From an uncultured Planctomycetia bacterium (GTDB lineage: Bacteria > Planctomycetota > Phycisphaerae > Phycisphaerales > SM1A02), in contig CALMPF010000067.1 in assembly GCA_937871505.1 (NCBI GenBank), positions 27,206 to 91,205 of the forward strand: 64,000 nt of DNA. The letters are read 5' to 3'. The position numbers and the translations under genes are program-made. Below are positions 36,418 to 45,801 of this stretch, in pieces (position 1 is the first letter of the stretch; each line of letters starts with the position of its first letter). The notes beneath the pieces were generated by a model. The model searched no databases, was not told the DNA's origin, and was given only the letters and a program-made list of their open reading frames with translations.

Positions 36418-37548
36418 TCACGCGACGGGCGCCGAAGCGCCGGTGCCTCCCCTGGGAGAGTGCGCGCCCTCGCCCGGGCGCTGCCCGGCGGCCACGCTGC
36501 CCGGGAGCCCGCGCGAAGCGGGGACGCGGGCGCCGAAGGCCGCGAGGTTCATCACGATCATCATCGCCGAGAACAGGACCAGCCCCATCGTGATCGCGAT
36601 GCCCACATGCAGGGCGATCGTGAGGGCGAGCCACGCCCGGCGCGTCCGCGCCGGCCAGATCAAGGCCGCGTAGCCGAGCTCGACGACGACGACCCCCCAC
36701 CCGCCGACCGTCGCGAGGAGCGGCACCGACGCGATCCACGCCATGTCGAAGAGGGCGAACTGCGGCTGCATCAGCGCCCGCCAGAGCGCCTCGCCGCTCC
36801 ACCACTGCCCGCCGAGCGCCTTCGCGAGGCCGGTGTTCGCGTAGATGATGCAGAGGTGAAGCTGAAGGACGCGCAGCGAGAGATGCGCGGAGGCGGCCGC
36901 AGGGCGCTCCGAGGCCGTCGCACTCTCCGGCGCCGCAGGCGCGCGGTCGGCGTCGGATCGGGCGCCGCGGCGCCTGGCGCGGCGGAGCGCATCGAGCGAC
37001 CACGCAGCGCCCGCCGGCATCCACATCAGGTAGAAGAGGCAGATGTGGAGCATCGTGTCCACGCCGTAGAGCGAGATGTAGCCGCTGTTCACCGTCAGGG
37101 CGTGGAGCGCCCACGCGAGCACGGCCGCGACGCGCGTCCGCAGCCCGACGAGGAGGAAGACCAACGCGACGACGTACGCCGCAAACACCAGCTCGACCGA
37201 GCGCTCGAAGCCGATGCCGATCCGCTCCAGGACCAGCGCGACCTTGCCGATGCTGGGGAGCCAGGTCTCCTCCGCGGACTCGATCACGACCCACTGGACC
37301 AGCCCGTGCGGTCCATAGAGCATCTGAAGAATCGGCCACGTGGCCCAGACCTGCGCCAGGGCGACGACCGCGGTCCCGACGCGAAAGAGCGCGATCCATC
37401 GAGGATCTGCCCTGCCGCGCCAGAAGCGGCTCCAGGCGCGCAGGAGCAGGCAGCCCGACGCATCGGAGCGCCCGGCGGAGCGCCCGGCGCGCCGCTCATC
37501 GCCGCGTCGCCTCGGCGCCGGATCGGCTCCGCGCGACGCTGCGCTCAC
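36418..37548 (-). CDS. HTTM domain membrane protein
   Basis: The 376-aa protein belongs to the HTTM group (horizontally transferred transmembrane domain, related to vitamin K-dependent gamma-carboxylase). It has about seven or more helices and patterns such as WIALFRVGTAVVALAQV, WALHALTVNSGYISLYGVDTMLHICLFYLMWMP, LQLHLCIIYANTGLAKALGGQWWSGEALW. The GTG at 37548 overlaps the preceding stop in GTGA. Gamma-carboxylation of glutamate has not been shown for bacterial members. It is the third gene of a coupled trio. Confidence 0.83.
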   Translation of the reverse strand: MSAASRGADPAPRRRGDERRAGRSAGRSDASGCLLLRAWSRFWRGRADPRWIALFRVGTAVVALAQVWATWPILQMLYGPHGLVQWVVIESAEETWLPSIGKVALVLERIGIGFERSVELVFAAYVVALVFLLVGLRTRVAAVLAWALHALTVNSGYISLYGVDTMLHICLFYLMWMPAGAAWSLDALRRARRRGARSDADRAPAAPESATASERPAAASAHLSLRVLQLHLCIIYANTGLAKALGGQWWSGEALWRALMQPQFALFDMAWIASVPLLATVGGWGVVVVELGYAALIWPARTRRAWLALTIALHVGIAITMGLVLFSAMMIVMNLAAFGARVPASRGLPGSVAAGQRPGEGAHSPRGGTGASAPVA

Positions 37549-38168
37549 GGGACCGGCCCTCGCGCGCTCTCGGCGGCGCCGCCCTCGTCGGGGCCCCCAT
37601 CGCGCGGCGCCGCGGCCGACCGGTCGCGACGTTCGAACGCCCCCGCGTAGAGCGGCAGCCAGCGAGGGCGCTCGCCCTCCCGGTACGCGGCCATCGTGGG
37701 GATCTCGAAGGCCATGGCGAGCACGGAGACCCGGATCGCTTCCGGATCCGCACCGAGCACGCCCGCCGCCCAAGACTGCGCGAAGAGATCGCGCGCCCGC
37801 TCGTCGCGGAGGCATGCGTTCACAACGCAGTTGATCCGGAACGCCCCCTCGCGCGTCGGGGAGTCGAGCGTCACGACGCGCGAACCGCCTCCCTCCCTCT
37901 CGACGAGGAACGCGACCTTCGTGTCCGTCGCCACGCGCGGCGCGAAGAAGGTGTAGTCGCGGAAGATCCCCGCGAGATTGCGCCACGTGCGCAGGCCGTC
38001 GGCGATGAGACCCCGTCGGTCGCCCGGATATCCGGTGAAGACGAAGAGCGCCACCATCGCCAGGTGCAGCGCGATCGGAATCGCGACCACCTCGGGAGCG
38101 ACACGGAAGCGCGTCACTCGCGTCGGCGATCGCGTCCGGCAGCCTCCGCCGGTCGGCGCACCGATCAC
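37545..38168 (-). CDS. Hypothetical membrane-anchored protein upstream of HTTM gene
   Basis: The 207-aa protein has one N-terminal helix (VVAIPIALHLAMVALFVFTGY, about 27-47), then a soluble part with LRTWRNLAGIFRDYTFFAPRVATDTKVAFLVE. The phrase FRDYTFFAP resembles small proteins encoded beside HTTM genes. Four-base overlaps tie it to both neighbours. The C-terminal tail is Ala/Gly-rich. Function unknown; a partner of the HTTM protein is an inference from coupling. Confidence 0.7.
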   Translation of the reverse strand: MIGAPTGGGCRTRSPTRVTRFRVAPEVVAIPIALHLAMVALFVFTGYPGDRRGLIADGLRTWRNLAGIFRDYTFFAPRVATDTKVAFLVEREGGGSRVVTLDSPTREGAFRINCVVNACLRDERARDLFAQSWAAGVLGADPEAIRVSVLAMAFEIPTMAAYREGERPRWLPLYAGAFERRDRSAAAPRDGGPDEGGAAESARGPVP

Positions 38169-38638
38169 CGCACCCAGATGTATGCGTTCCGGTCGATGTT
38201 CCTGAGGATCGCGTCGAGCCGCCTGCCGAGATCCGTTCCCGGAGTCTGCGAAGGGGTGTGCGATCCGGCGCCGCCGCCGTTGGCGCTGAAGATCGCCTGA
38301 AGGTTGGCGCCGGGGTCGAACGCGATCTGCTTCGACGAGGCGACGCGCTGGACCGCCGTGACCGGGAGCGTTCCCAGCGTCTGCGTCCCCGCCTGCTCGG
38401 TGCCTCGGAAGCGCGGCAGCACGATGCGGTACGTGGAGGGATCGACCCCTTCGAGCAGCGCGATCACCTGGGTGACCTCCTGCTCGGTGAACGACTTGCT
38501 CGTCCGCTGCGGTCCCTGACAGCCATGCACTCCCGCGAGGAAGAGCCCCCCGAGGGCGATGCAGCCGAGCGTGGCGAGAAGAGTGCGACCTGGGACCAGC
38601 CAGCCGGAGATTCCGCGAAGCGGTGAGTGACTCTGCAT
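38165..38638 (-). CDS. Putative lipoprotein, first gene of the HTTM trio
   Basis: The 157-aa protein has a signal segment (TLLATLGCIALGGLFLAG) and a cysteine (VHGC) that could be a lipidation site, though the box is imperfect. The mature part contains TEQEVTQVIALLEGVDPSTYRIVLPRF and SKQIAFDPGANLQAIF. AGGAG lies 8 bases before the ATG at 38638; the frame extends upstream without support. A good promoter (TCGACA-N17-GATACT) lies upstream. Family not recognised. Confidence 0.7.
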   Translation of the reverse strand: MQSHSPLRGISGWLVPGRTLLATLGCIALGGLFLAGVHGCQGPQRTSKSFTEQEVTQVIALLEGVDPSTYRIVLPRFRGTEQAGTQTLGTLPVTAVQRVASSKQIAFDPGANLQAIFSANGGGAGSHTPSQTPGTDLGRRLDAILRNIDRNAYIWVR

Positions 38639-38754
38639 CGGATCGCTCCTGAAGTGGGCGGGTGTGCCGGCGCGCCGGCCGAGGCGCGCTCGCGCGCTGC
38701 GGTGCCGCGGCGATCGACGCGCTCGCATCGCCTCGCAGCGCGGCAGGCGCCCAG

Positions 38755-38783
38755 AGTATCGCCGGGAGCCGGGAGATTGTCGA
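38755..38783 (-). promoter_or_regulatory. Promoter of the HTTM trio
   Basis: On the minus strand TCGACA (38778-38783) and GATACT (38755-38760) are 17 bases apart, matching the sigma-70 consensus at 9 of 12 positions or better. Confidence 0.6.
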
Positions 38784-38802
38784 GAGAGAGCGATCGCCCT
38801 GC

Positions 38803-38808
38803 TATGTT
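38803..38808 (+). promoter_or_regulatory. -10 box, probable leaderless promoter of the helicase
   Basis: TATGTT ends 6 bases before the GTG at 38815 and no Shine-Dalgarno is present. A weak TCGAGA lies 17 bases upstream. Confidence 0.45.
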
Positions 38809-38814
38809 CCCGGC

Positions 38815-41520
38815 GTGACCGCACCCGCCCCGCTGCTCGCACATCGACCGGCCTCGGCGGAGGCGAGCGACTGCCTGATCGCCTTCATGGAACATTGCGA
38901 GGCGTCGGGGATCGATCCCTACCCCGCGCAGATCGCCGCCTTCGAGGCGATCTTCGAAGAGCGCAGCGTCGTCCTCGCCACGCCGACGGGATCGGGGAAG
39001 TCGCTCGTGGCCCTGGCTGCGCACTTCGGGCGGTACTGGCGCGGCCACGCAGGACTCGATCCGTCGGTCCCGGCGCACCTGCGGCGCTCGGTCTACACGG
39101 CGCCGACGAAGGCGCTGGTCAACGAGAAGTTCTTCCAGCTCTGCGACGCCTTCGGCGCGGCGAACCTCGGCCTGATGACCGGCGATGCGACGGTGAACGC
39201 GGAGGCGCCGATCATCTGCTGCACCGCCGAGATCCTCGAGAGCATCGCGCTGCGCCAGGGGGTCGAGGCGCCGTTCGGCTGGGTGGTGATGGACGAGTTC
39301 CACTACTTCTCCGACGCCGAGCGCGGCTCGGCGTGGCTCGTGCCCCTGCTCGAGATGACGTCCGCCCGCTTCCTGCTGATGTCGGCGACGCTGCATGACC
39401 TCGAGCCCGAGGCGCTCTGCGCGGACCTTCGGCGGCGCACGGGCGCGGACGCGGTCGCGATCGTCTCGAAGGAACGTCCGGTTCCGCTGGAGTTCAGGTA
39501 TCAGGACGATCGGCTCCTCATGGAGACGATCGAGGAGATCCGCCGCGACGGGCTGGTGCCGCTCTACGTCGTCTCGTTCCGGCGCCGCGACGCAGCCGAG
39601 CTCGCACCGAAGCTCAAGGCGAAGGGGCTGGATGCGAAGGAGCGGGAGCGGCGCGCGACGATCGAGGCGGAGCTCGAGCGCCATCGCCTCGACACGCCCT
39701 TCGGCCGCAAGCTGCGCGAGCTGCTCCCGCACGGCCTCGCGGTGCATCACGGCGGCATGCTGCCGAAGTACCGGCGCCTCGTCGAGCGGCTCGCCTCGCA
39801 GGGGCTCGTCTCGGTCATCAGCGGCACCGATACGCTCGGAGTCGGCGTCAACATGCCGATCCGGAGCGTCCTGTTCACGCAGCTCTCCAAGGGCGGCGGG
39901 CCCGCCGGCATGCACCAGCTCAAGGCGGGCGAGTTCCGGCAGATCGCCGGGCGCGCGGGTCGCAAGGGCCATGACGACATGGGAACGGTCTTCGTGCAGC
40001 CGCCCGAGCACGACGTAGCCAACGTCCGCAAGAAGAGGAAGGCCGAGGCCTCGGGGAAGAAGTTCCATCCGGAGAGCCCCCCACCGGGGTTCAAGGGCTG
40101 GAACGAGAAGACGATGGAGAAGCTCCGCGACGCCGCCATCGACCGGCTCGTTCCGCGCTTCGCGGTGACGGGGCCGCTGGTGCTCCAGATCCTGCGGCGC
40201 GCGGGGGACGGCCGGGAGGCGCTCGGGCGCCTCATCGCGTCGGTGGGGACGCGGCAGGAGGAGCACGGCGCGATGGCGGAGCGCGTGCTCGCGGCGTTCG
40301 AAGAGTCGGGCCTCGCGCGGCGTCTCGACGCCCCGGACGATTCGGGCTGCCTCTACGACCTCGCGAACGCCGCCGAGTGCATCGACTCCTTCGACCGTCC
40401 GCTGGTCCCCTTCGTCCGCTTCGCGGTCGCGGCGCTGCGCGCCGACGACGCGGAGGTGGCGGCAGCGGGCGCCGCCCGCGCGGAGGGCGAGGATCGCGGG
40501 GCGGCCGGGCGCGCGGGCTCCGGCGGCGCCGACGGGTCTTCGCCGGCGGAGCGCCCCGACTTCGATCTCGACGTGCTCACCATCGCCGAGTCGATCGTGG
40601 ACGATCCGCTCGAAGTTCTGAATGCCCAGCGGCGGAAGCTCCGCGAGGCGCGGCGCCAGGAGCTCTGGGCGCCGGGGCAGTCGATCGAGGAGTCCAACGC
40701 GATGAAGGACGAGCTCGACGCGATCACGCACGTGAAGCCGATGGAGGCGGAACTCGACGCCTGGTTTCGGGCCTGGAGCGCCCGGCACCCCTTCATCGCC
40801 GACCGCGAGCCGAGCCCGAAGTCCGTCGCCCGCGACCTGCTCGAGCGCGGAGTCAGCTTCGCCGACTACGTCCGCGATCTCGATCTCGTCCATCACGAGC
40901 AGACGCTCTACCACTACCTCGCGGATGTCCAGAAGGTGCTCGCCCGCGCGGTGCCGCCCGACGAGCGCAGCGACGCGATCCAGGCGCTGCTGGATGACCT
41001 CGCGGCCTTGGTCGAGACGATCGACTCCAGCGTCGGCGAGGAGTGGGCCCGGCACGGGCTCCCTCCCGAAGCCGAACGCGCCGCTGCCGGCGCCCCGAGC
41101 CCGCGGGCGCCGCGCCGAGCGGGCATCGACGGACTTCTGCGTCGGATGATCCGCTCCCGCGCCTTCGGATGGGTCGAGGCGCTCGAGCGCGGCGACTTCG
41201 CGGCGCTCGCCGCAGGACCGGCAGGCGCCGATCCGGAGGGCGCCGCGGCGGCGACGCTGCCGCGCGGGCTCTCGCCGGAGGCGATCGCGTCGGCCTTCGA
41301 GCCCTACTGGTCGCAGTACGACGCCATCCGTCTCGATGCCGATGCCCGCGGCCCGGAGCTCTTCGAGCTCGACGAGTCCACCGGTCGCGTGCGGCAGTGG
41401 CTCCTCGATCCCGAGGACGATCGTCAGTGGTCGATCGAGGCGCAGGTCGATCTCGAGCGATCGCGCGAGGAGGGTCGGCCCGTCATGCGGGTGGTCGCGA
41501 TCGTCGACGCGGGGCGATAG
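38815..41520 (+). CDS. DEAD/DEAH-box (Ski2-like) helicase with DUF3516-type C-terminus
   Basis: The 901-aa protein has Walker A (ATPTGSGKS, 55-63), DEFH (about 160-163), motif III SATLHD (about 189), and the second RecA domain with SGTDTLGVGVNMP and QIAGRAGRKG. This is the Ski2-like order, with a long C-terminal half rich in charged helices that fits the DUF3516 helicases of Actinobacteria and others. The likely role is RNA or DNA unwinding. The start is GTG, since no ATG lies between the promoter and the first homologous residues. An insert near 545-580 is Ala/Gly-rich. Confidence 0.85.
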   Translation: MTAPAPLLAHRPASAEASDCLIAFMEHCEASGIDPYPAQIAAFEAIFEERSVVLATPTGSGKSLVALAAHFGRYWRGHAGLDPSVPAHLRRSVYTAPTKALVNEKFFQLCDAFGAANLGLMTGDATVNAEAPIICCTAEILESIALRQGVEAPFGWVVMDEFHYFSDAERGSAWLVPLLEMTSARFLLMSATLHDLEPEALCADLRRRTGADAVAIVSKERPVPLEFRYQDDRLLMETIEEIRRDGLVPLYVVSFRRRDAAELAPKLKAKGLDAKERERRATIEAELERHRLDTPFGRKLRELLPHGLAVHHGGMLPKYRRLVERLASQGLVSVISGTDTLGVGVNMPIRSVLFTQLSKGGGPAGMHQLKAGEFRQIAGRAGRKGHDDMGTVFVQPPEHDVANVRKKRKAEASGKKFHPESPPPGFKGWNEKTMEKLRDAAIDRLVPRFAVTGPLVLQILRRAGDGREALGRLIASVGTRQEEHGAMAERVLAAFEESGLARRLDAPDDSGCLYDLANAAECIDSFDRPLVPFVRFAVAALRADDAEVAAAGAARAEGEDRGAAGRAGSGGADGSSPAERPDFDLDVLTIAESIVDDPLEVLNAQRRKLREARRQELWAPGQSIEESNAMKDELDAITHVKPMEAELDAWFRAWSARHPFIADREPSPKSVARDLLERGVSFADYVRDLDLVHHEQTLYHYLADVQKVLARAVPPDERSDAIQALLDDLAALVETIDSSVGEEWARHGLPPEAERAAAGAPSPRAPRRAGIDGLLRRMIRSRAFGWVEALERGDFAALAAGPAGADPEGAAAATLPRGLSPEAIASAFEPYWSQYDAIRLDADARGPELFELDESTGRVRQWLLDPEDDRQWSIEAQVDLERSREEGRPVMRVVAIVDAGR

Positions 41521-41708
41521 ACCTGCGCGACCTCCGGCGGCGGGCCTCCGGCCCGTGAGAAGCGGCCGCCGTGCTTCGCCGGCCATCGGGTCTCCCGGGG
41601 GTTCAGTCGGACTTTCTGCACGCCGCGGCGGGGACGCCTGTCAGAGTGCGATCGATCGCCCCTAGAGGCGAAGTTGGCCGCACCTCGCGCGGCCACAGGA
41701 GAACACCC
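41521..41708. other. Short intergenic region
   Basis: The 188 bases hold a small GGGCC/GGCCC hairpin near 41541-41553 and an AGGAG site 8 bases before the next ATG. No clear -10 box is seen. Confidence 0.4.
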
Positions 41709-43790
41709 ATGAAGAGTGCTCGCACCCACGCCTTGCGACCGATCAGCCGCCGATCCCGGACCGCCCCCGCCGCCCTCGCCGCAGGGGCTGCGCTCGGCGG
41801 GGCGCTCGCCTGCGCCCCGCTCGACCGCTCCGCCCTCGGTCAGCAGAGCTACTGGCTTGGACCCGGGAACTACCAGTACTTCGTTCCCGGGCTGACCGAC
41901 TTCGACCAGATGCGCGACGGCCTCAATCAGTTCCTCGGCCTTCAGGACTACCCGGGGATGATGTACTGCGGACCGGCCACGGGGTTGAACATCCTCGCGT
42001 ACCTCAACGCCAACGGCTATCCCGATGTCCTGCCGAACGACGCCGCCGACATCGACTGGAGCGCCGCGGCGAACCACGGCGTCGCGACCGAGCGGATGCA
42101 GCAGCTTGCCGAGCAGATGCCCTGCGTCTGCGTGGAGAACGCGCTCAAGGGCACATGGCCGGATCCCTTCGTCAACGGTCTCCGCAGCCGGATCAAGGCC
42201 GCCGGCGCCGACCTGACCGTCACCGCGGCGCTCTCCTCCGCGAACTTCTCGCCGACGACCGATCAGCTCGCCGTCGCCGGACTCAACGGCTCGCTGATCG
42301 CGCTGATCTGGCAGGAGTACCAGGTCGTCGGGTTCACGCCGAACAACTACCGCATCGTCGTCCCGACGTATCACGCCCATTTCGTCACCGCCTCGCGGAT
42401 CAAGCGCGCCGGACCCTTCGCGGCGATCTGGGTCCGCGATCCGGCCGACGAGCCGATCAACCCGCCGAACGTCGTGCCCAACCTGAACGCGGAGAGCGGC
42501 TTCCGCAATCGGTTCTACTGGACGGACGACGGCTGGGTCTTCGTGCTCCAGGCTCCCGGCGTGGGCTACTGGCGCTGGACCTCGCGGCTGAACGACTCGT
42601 TCTTCCCGCCCTATCCCAACATCGGCGGGAAGTTCATCTTCATCGACGGCGTCTTCCTCATCCGCAGGGCGGAGGCGCGGGCGATCAAGCCAGACGGAAA
42701 GCTCGCGCTCATCCGCCGCGGCGGCGAGGGCAACGACGAGGCCGGCCTGCTCTGCGAGGAGTTCGATCCCGGTTTCGACGTGCTCGCCTTCGACGACATC
42801 GCCGACCTCAACGCGGTCGTCGTGATCGCGGAGAACGCCGCCGCCGACGGGGTGGCGACGCCGAACAACATCCGCATCATCGAGGCGAGCACCGGACAGA
42901 TCGCGGAGATCGCGGAGATTCCCGGCGCGCACGCGGTGGCGATGGGCCGCAATCGGCTTGCATATGTCCTCGCCGGCGGCACCGCGCTGCATGGCCTGCC
43001 GCTTCCGAGCCTCTCCGACGAGGCCTACCCGGATGCCGACGGCGTCGCCGCCCCGATCGCGACGACCCTCCCCCATCCCGGGACCGCGCTGGCGTTCGAC
43101 GATGAGAACGACGAGCTCGTCGTGCTCTCTGCGGGCGATCGCGTGATCATGCGCGTCGCCGCCGACCTCGCCGGGATGCCGCCGATCGCCGCGCTCCCCA
43201 ACGAGGTCGAGGTCGACGAGAGCGCCGCGCTGGTCGTCCACCCCGGCGACGGCTCCCTCTGGGTCGTCTCGGGCGCCTCGGGCTCGCTCTTCCGTCTCGT
43301 GGCGTCGAAGGGAGCCGACGGCGACCTGGTCGCCACGGTCATCGATCTGCCCGGCGTCGACGCGCCGACCTCGGTCACGTTCCGTCCCAACGGCAACCTC
43401 GTCGTCGGCGTCGGCGATGGGCTGAAGGAGTTCGAGCAGTCCGGTGCCGAGTGGCAGATGGTCGCCGACTCGGAGTTCGCCTCCATCGGATGCGCCCTGC
43501 GCAGCTTCCGAGTCGAGCGGAGCCGCAGCAACTTCGATCCGACGCTGCACGACCCGAAGGACTGGACCATCCTCGATCCGATCGTCATCGGGCCCGGGAT
43601 CACCTTCCCCGATCCGGGATGCGCGGGCGACCTCAACGGCGACGGCGTCGTCGACGCCGCGGATCTGGGCATCCTCGTCGCGGCGTGGGGCCCGAACTTC
43701 GGATCCAACGCCGACATCAACGACGACGATGTCGTCGACGGCGCCGACCTCGGCGTGCTCCTCGCGAACTGGGGACCCTGCTTCCGCTAG
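41709..43790 (+). CDS. Secreted protein with C39-like N-terminal domain and dockerin-like modules
   Basis: The 693-aa protein has a basic lead and signal segment (AALAAGAALGGALACAPL). Residues about 60-260 contain YCGPATGLNILAYLNANGYPD and, later, YHAHFVTASRI, a Cys/His arrangement reminiscent of C39-like papain-fold peptidases. The middle has repeats of a strand-turn type (beta-propeller-like). Two dockerin-like modules end the protein ([32 protein letters not shown]). AGGAG lies 8 bases before the ATG. The peptidase idea is an inference from two short motifs. Confidence 0.72.
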   Translation: MKSARTHALRPISRRSRTAPAALAAGAALGGALACAPLDRSALGQQSYWLGPGNYQYFVPGLTDFDQMRDGLNQFLGLQDYPGMMYCGPATGLNILAYLNANGYPDVLPNDAADIDWSAAANHGVATERMQQLAEQMPCVCVENALKGTWPDPFVNGLRSRIKAAGADLTVTAALSSANFSPTTDQLAVAGLNGSLIALIWQEYQVVGFTPNNYRIVVPTYHAHFVTASRIKRAGPFAAIWVRDPADEPINPPNVVPNLNAESGFRNRFYWTDDGWVFVLQAPGVGYWRWTSRLNDSFFPPYPNIGGKFIFIDGVFLIRRAEARAIKPDGKLALIRRGGEGNDEAGLLCEEFDPGFDVLAFDDIADLNAVVVIAENAAADGVATPNNIRIIEASTGQIAEIAEIPGAHAVAMGRNRLAYVLAGGTALHGLPLPSLSDEAYPDADGVAAPIATTLPHPGTALAFDDENDELVVLSAGDRVIMRVAADLAGMPPIAALPNEVEVDESAALVVHPGDGSLWVVSGASGSLFRLVASKGADGDLVATVIDLPGVDAPTSVTFRPNGNLVVGVGDGLKEFEQSGAEWQMVADSEFASIGCALRSFRVERSRSNFDPTLHDPKDWTILDPIVIGPGITFPDPGCAGDLNGDGVVDAADLGILVAAWGPNFGSNADINDDDVVDGADLGVLLANWGPCFR

Positions 43791-43824
43791 CAACCTGCGG
43801 CGAACGTGCCTTGCAGGCGAGGGC

Positions 43825-43861
43825 GAGCGGGGAGGCGACGATGAGATTCGCCTCTCCGCTC
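43825..43861 (+). terminator. Hairpin after the C39-like gene
   Basis: GAGCGGGGAGGCGA (43825-43838) pairs with TCGCCTCTCCGCTC (43848-43861) at 13 of 14 positions, 35 bases past the stop. There is no T-tract. Confidence 0.5.
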
Positions 43862-43973
43862 GTCCGCAGCCCGCGTGACGTTCGCCATCGGCTGCGCCGC
43901 CGACGGCGCAGGTGTGACCGCGTCCGCGCGCGGACGGGCCATCGTCGGCGCGACCCTCGCTCCCTCGTGGCTT

Positions 43974-44005
43974 GACCGCGGGGCCGCTCGTGCGGCCCCG
44001 CGGTC
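43974..44005. terminator. Perfect GC hairpin with TCGT loop
   Basis: GACCGCGGGGCCGC and GCGGCCCCGCGGTC form a perfect 14-base stem closed by a TCGT tetraloop. There is no T-tract. It lies between two secreted-protein genes. Confidence 0.5.
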
Positions 44006-44219
44006 GCTTCGCCGCCGGCGGCGATTGCGCGAGCGTCCCTCGACCCCGAAGCGCGGCGGAGCCGATCGAGATTGCGTTGCGATTCCGTCCCGATGCGGTA
44101 GCTTGCCCGCAGGCGGCGCGCGTCGCCTCGGCCAGGCGCGAGGTCGGAGCGGATCGCGCCGCACCCCGCGGGGGCAGCGCCCCTGCGCGACGTCGATCGC
44201 GTCACCCGATGGAGTCACC

Positions 44220-45659
44220 ATGTCCGCACGAACCACCCTCACCGTCGCCGGCTCGATGCTGGCGCTCTCCTCGCTCGCGCACTCCGGGCTCGCCCCGACG
44301 ACGATCGAGATCGTCGCCAGGGCCGGAGCGGCTCCGCCCGGCGGCGACGGCAGCGTGATCACGAGCGTCAATGCGCCCTTCACCAACAGCCTCGGCGAGG
44401 TGGGATTCACCGGCATCCTCGAGAGCGGCGAGCGCTTCGTCTGGAGCGGCGCCTCGGTCGTCTGGCTCAATGCCTTCGGGCTGCCGAGCTTCGTCCTCAC
44501 CGGGACGGAGGGCACGATGGGCATCAGCGACTCCGGCGGCTGGATCTACAGCCCCTCGACCGACGGCGAGGACTCGGTCTTCACGCACGACGGACTGCTG
44601 CTCCGAGGCACCGATCCGGCGCCGGGGATGCCGGGGATGTTCGCGACCTTCAACAGCCGCCCGACGATGAAGCCTGACGGGACCGCGTGGTGGATCGGCG
44701 GCTTCACGGCCACGCCGGGCGGGTCGACGCAGGGGCGCGTCCTCTGGGTCTGCACCGATACAAGCGATCCGCAGGGATCGACGATGCCGCTGCTCGCGTC
44801 CTTCCAGAACGTCGGCTCGTTCGTCATCGGCACCACCGGCATCGGCTTCGGCTACGACATCAGCGACGACTCCAGCCACCGGATCGTCGAGCTCCAGATG
44901 CAGGGCCTCCCGAGCGCCGCGGACGCCTTCATCTGGGTGGACGGCACTCTCGAGCTGCGCGAGGGCGACCCCGTCGGCGGCGCCGATCCGACGAACTGGA
45001 GCGCATTCCGCTCGCCGTCGATCAACAACTCCGGCGACTGGGTGATCGCGGGCAACACCAGCGGGCCGGCCGCCACGAGCGAGTTCCTCGCCGTCAACGG
45101 CGTCATCACGATGCGCCGCGGCGACGTGATCGACGGCATCACGCTCGCGAGCAACTGGGCGATCCGCTGGGCGAGCATCAACAACCTCGGGCGGGTCGCA
45201 TACATCTGGGAGGGAGGAACCGGCGCGGGACTCGCGGGGGCGCTCTTCGTCGGCAACGCAATGAACCTCCCCTGCTCCTCGGTCGCCATCGCAAGGATCG
45301 GGGAGGACTTCGACTCGACAGGTGACGGGATGGCCGACGTGACGGTGACGGACTTCCAGGCCTCGGCCATCATCTCGCCGGGCCTGGACTTCTCCGATCA
45401 CCCGTGGGTCTACGCCGAGGTCACGCTCCGCGACCTCGAGACCAGCGCGACGTTCGAGGCGATCGTGCGCTTCTCCGCGCCGGTGCTGCCGCTCCTGGGC
45501 GACCTCAACGGCGACGGCGTCGTCGACGGAGCCGACCTCGGCCTCCTCGTCGGGGCCTGGGGGACCTCCGACCCCGGCGCCGATCTCGACGGCGACGGGA
45601 CCGTCGACGGCGCGGATCTCGGGATCCTCCTCGGCGCCTGGGGCGCCGGTCCCTGCTGA
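44220..45659 (+). CDS. Secreted protein with C-terminal dockerin-like modules
   Basis: The 479-aa protein has a short signal peptide ([21 protein letters not shown]). Its middle consists of repeated segments of the type [12 protein letters not shown] and [13 protein letters not shown], resembling the repetitive beta-propeller-like extracellular proteins of Planctomycetes. Two dockerin-like modules ([32 protein letters not shown]) end it. No catalytic motif is recognised. Confidence 0.78.
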   Translation: MSARTTLTVAGSMLALSSLAHSGLAPTTIEIVARAGAAPPGGDGSVITSVNAPFTNSLGEVGFTGILESGERFVWSGASVVWLNAFGLPSFVLTGTEGTMGISDSGGWIYSPSTDGEDSVFTHDGLLLRGTDPAPGMPGMFATFNSRPTMKPDGTAWWIGGFTATPGGSTQGRVLWVCTDTSDPQGSTMPLLASFQNVGSFVIGTTGIGFGYDISDDSSHRIVELQMQGLPSAADAFIWVDGTLELREGDPVGGADPTNWSAFRSPSINNSGDWVIAGNTSGPAATSEFLAVNGVITMRRGDVIDGITLASNWAIRWASINNLGRVAYIWEGGTGAGLAGALFVGNAMNLPCSSVAIARIGEDFDSTGDGMADVTVTDFQASAIISPGLDFSDHPWVYAEVTLRDLETSATFEAIVRFSAPVLPLLGDLNGDGVVDGADLGLLVGAWGTSDPGADLDGDGTVDGADLGILLGAWGAGPC

Positions 45660-45685
45660 GCTGACGCATCGCGGTTCGTTCGCGT

Positions 45686-45712
45686 CCTGTGGCGAGCGGC
45701 GCTCGCCACAGG
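45686..45712. terminator. Perfect hairpin after the dockerin-like gene
   Basis: CCTGTGGCGAGC and GCTCGCCACAGG form a perfect 12-base stem with a 3-base loop, 26 bases past the stop. No T-tract follows. Confidence 0.55.
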
Positions 45713-45801
45713 CCGCGGACGCGGGTGCTCCCGGGGGCCCCTTGGGGCATGTCTGAGAATCCGGTGCGCACCGGAGCGGCGAGCTTCCTTCTTCACTCGC
45801 C

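Larger units (their letters stand above)
43791..44219. other. Intergenic region with two hairpins
   Basis: About 430 bases. It holds a 14-base near-perfect stem (43825-43861) just past the upstream gene and a perfect 14-base stem at 43974-44005. No gene is supported in it. Confidence 0.6.
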
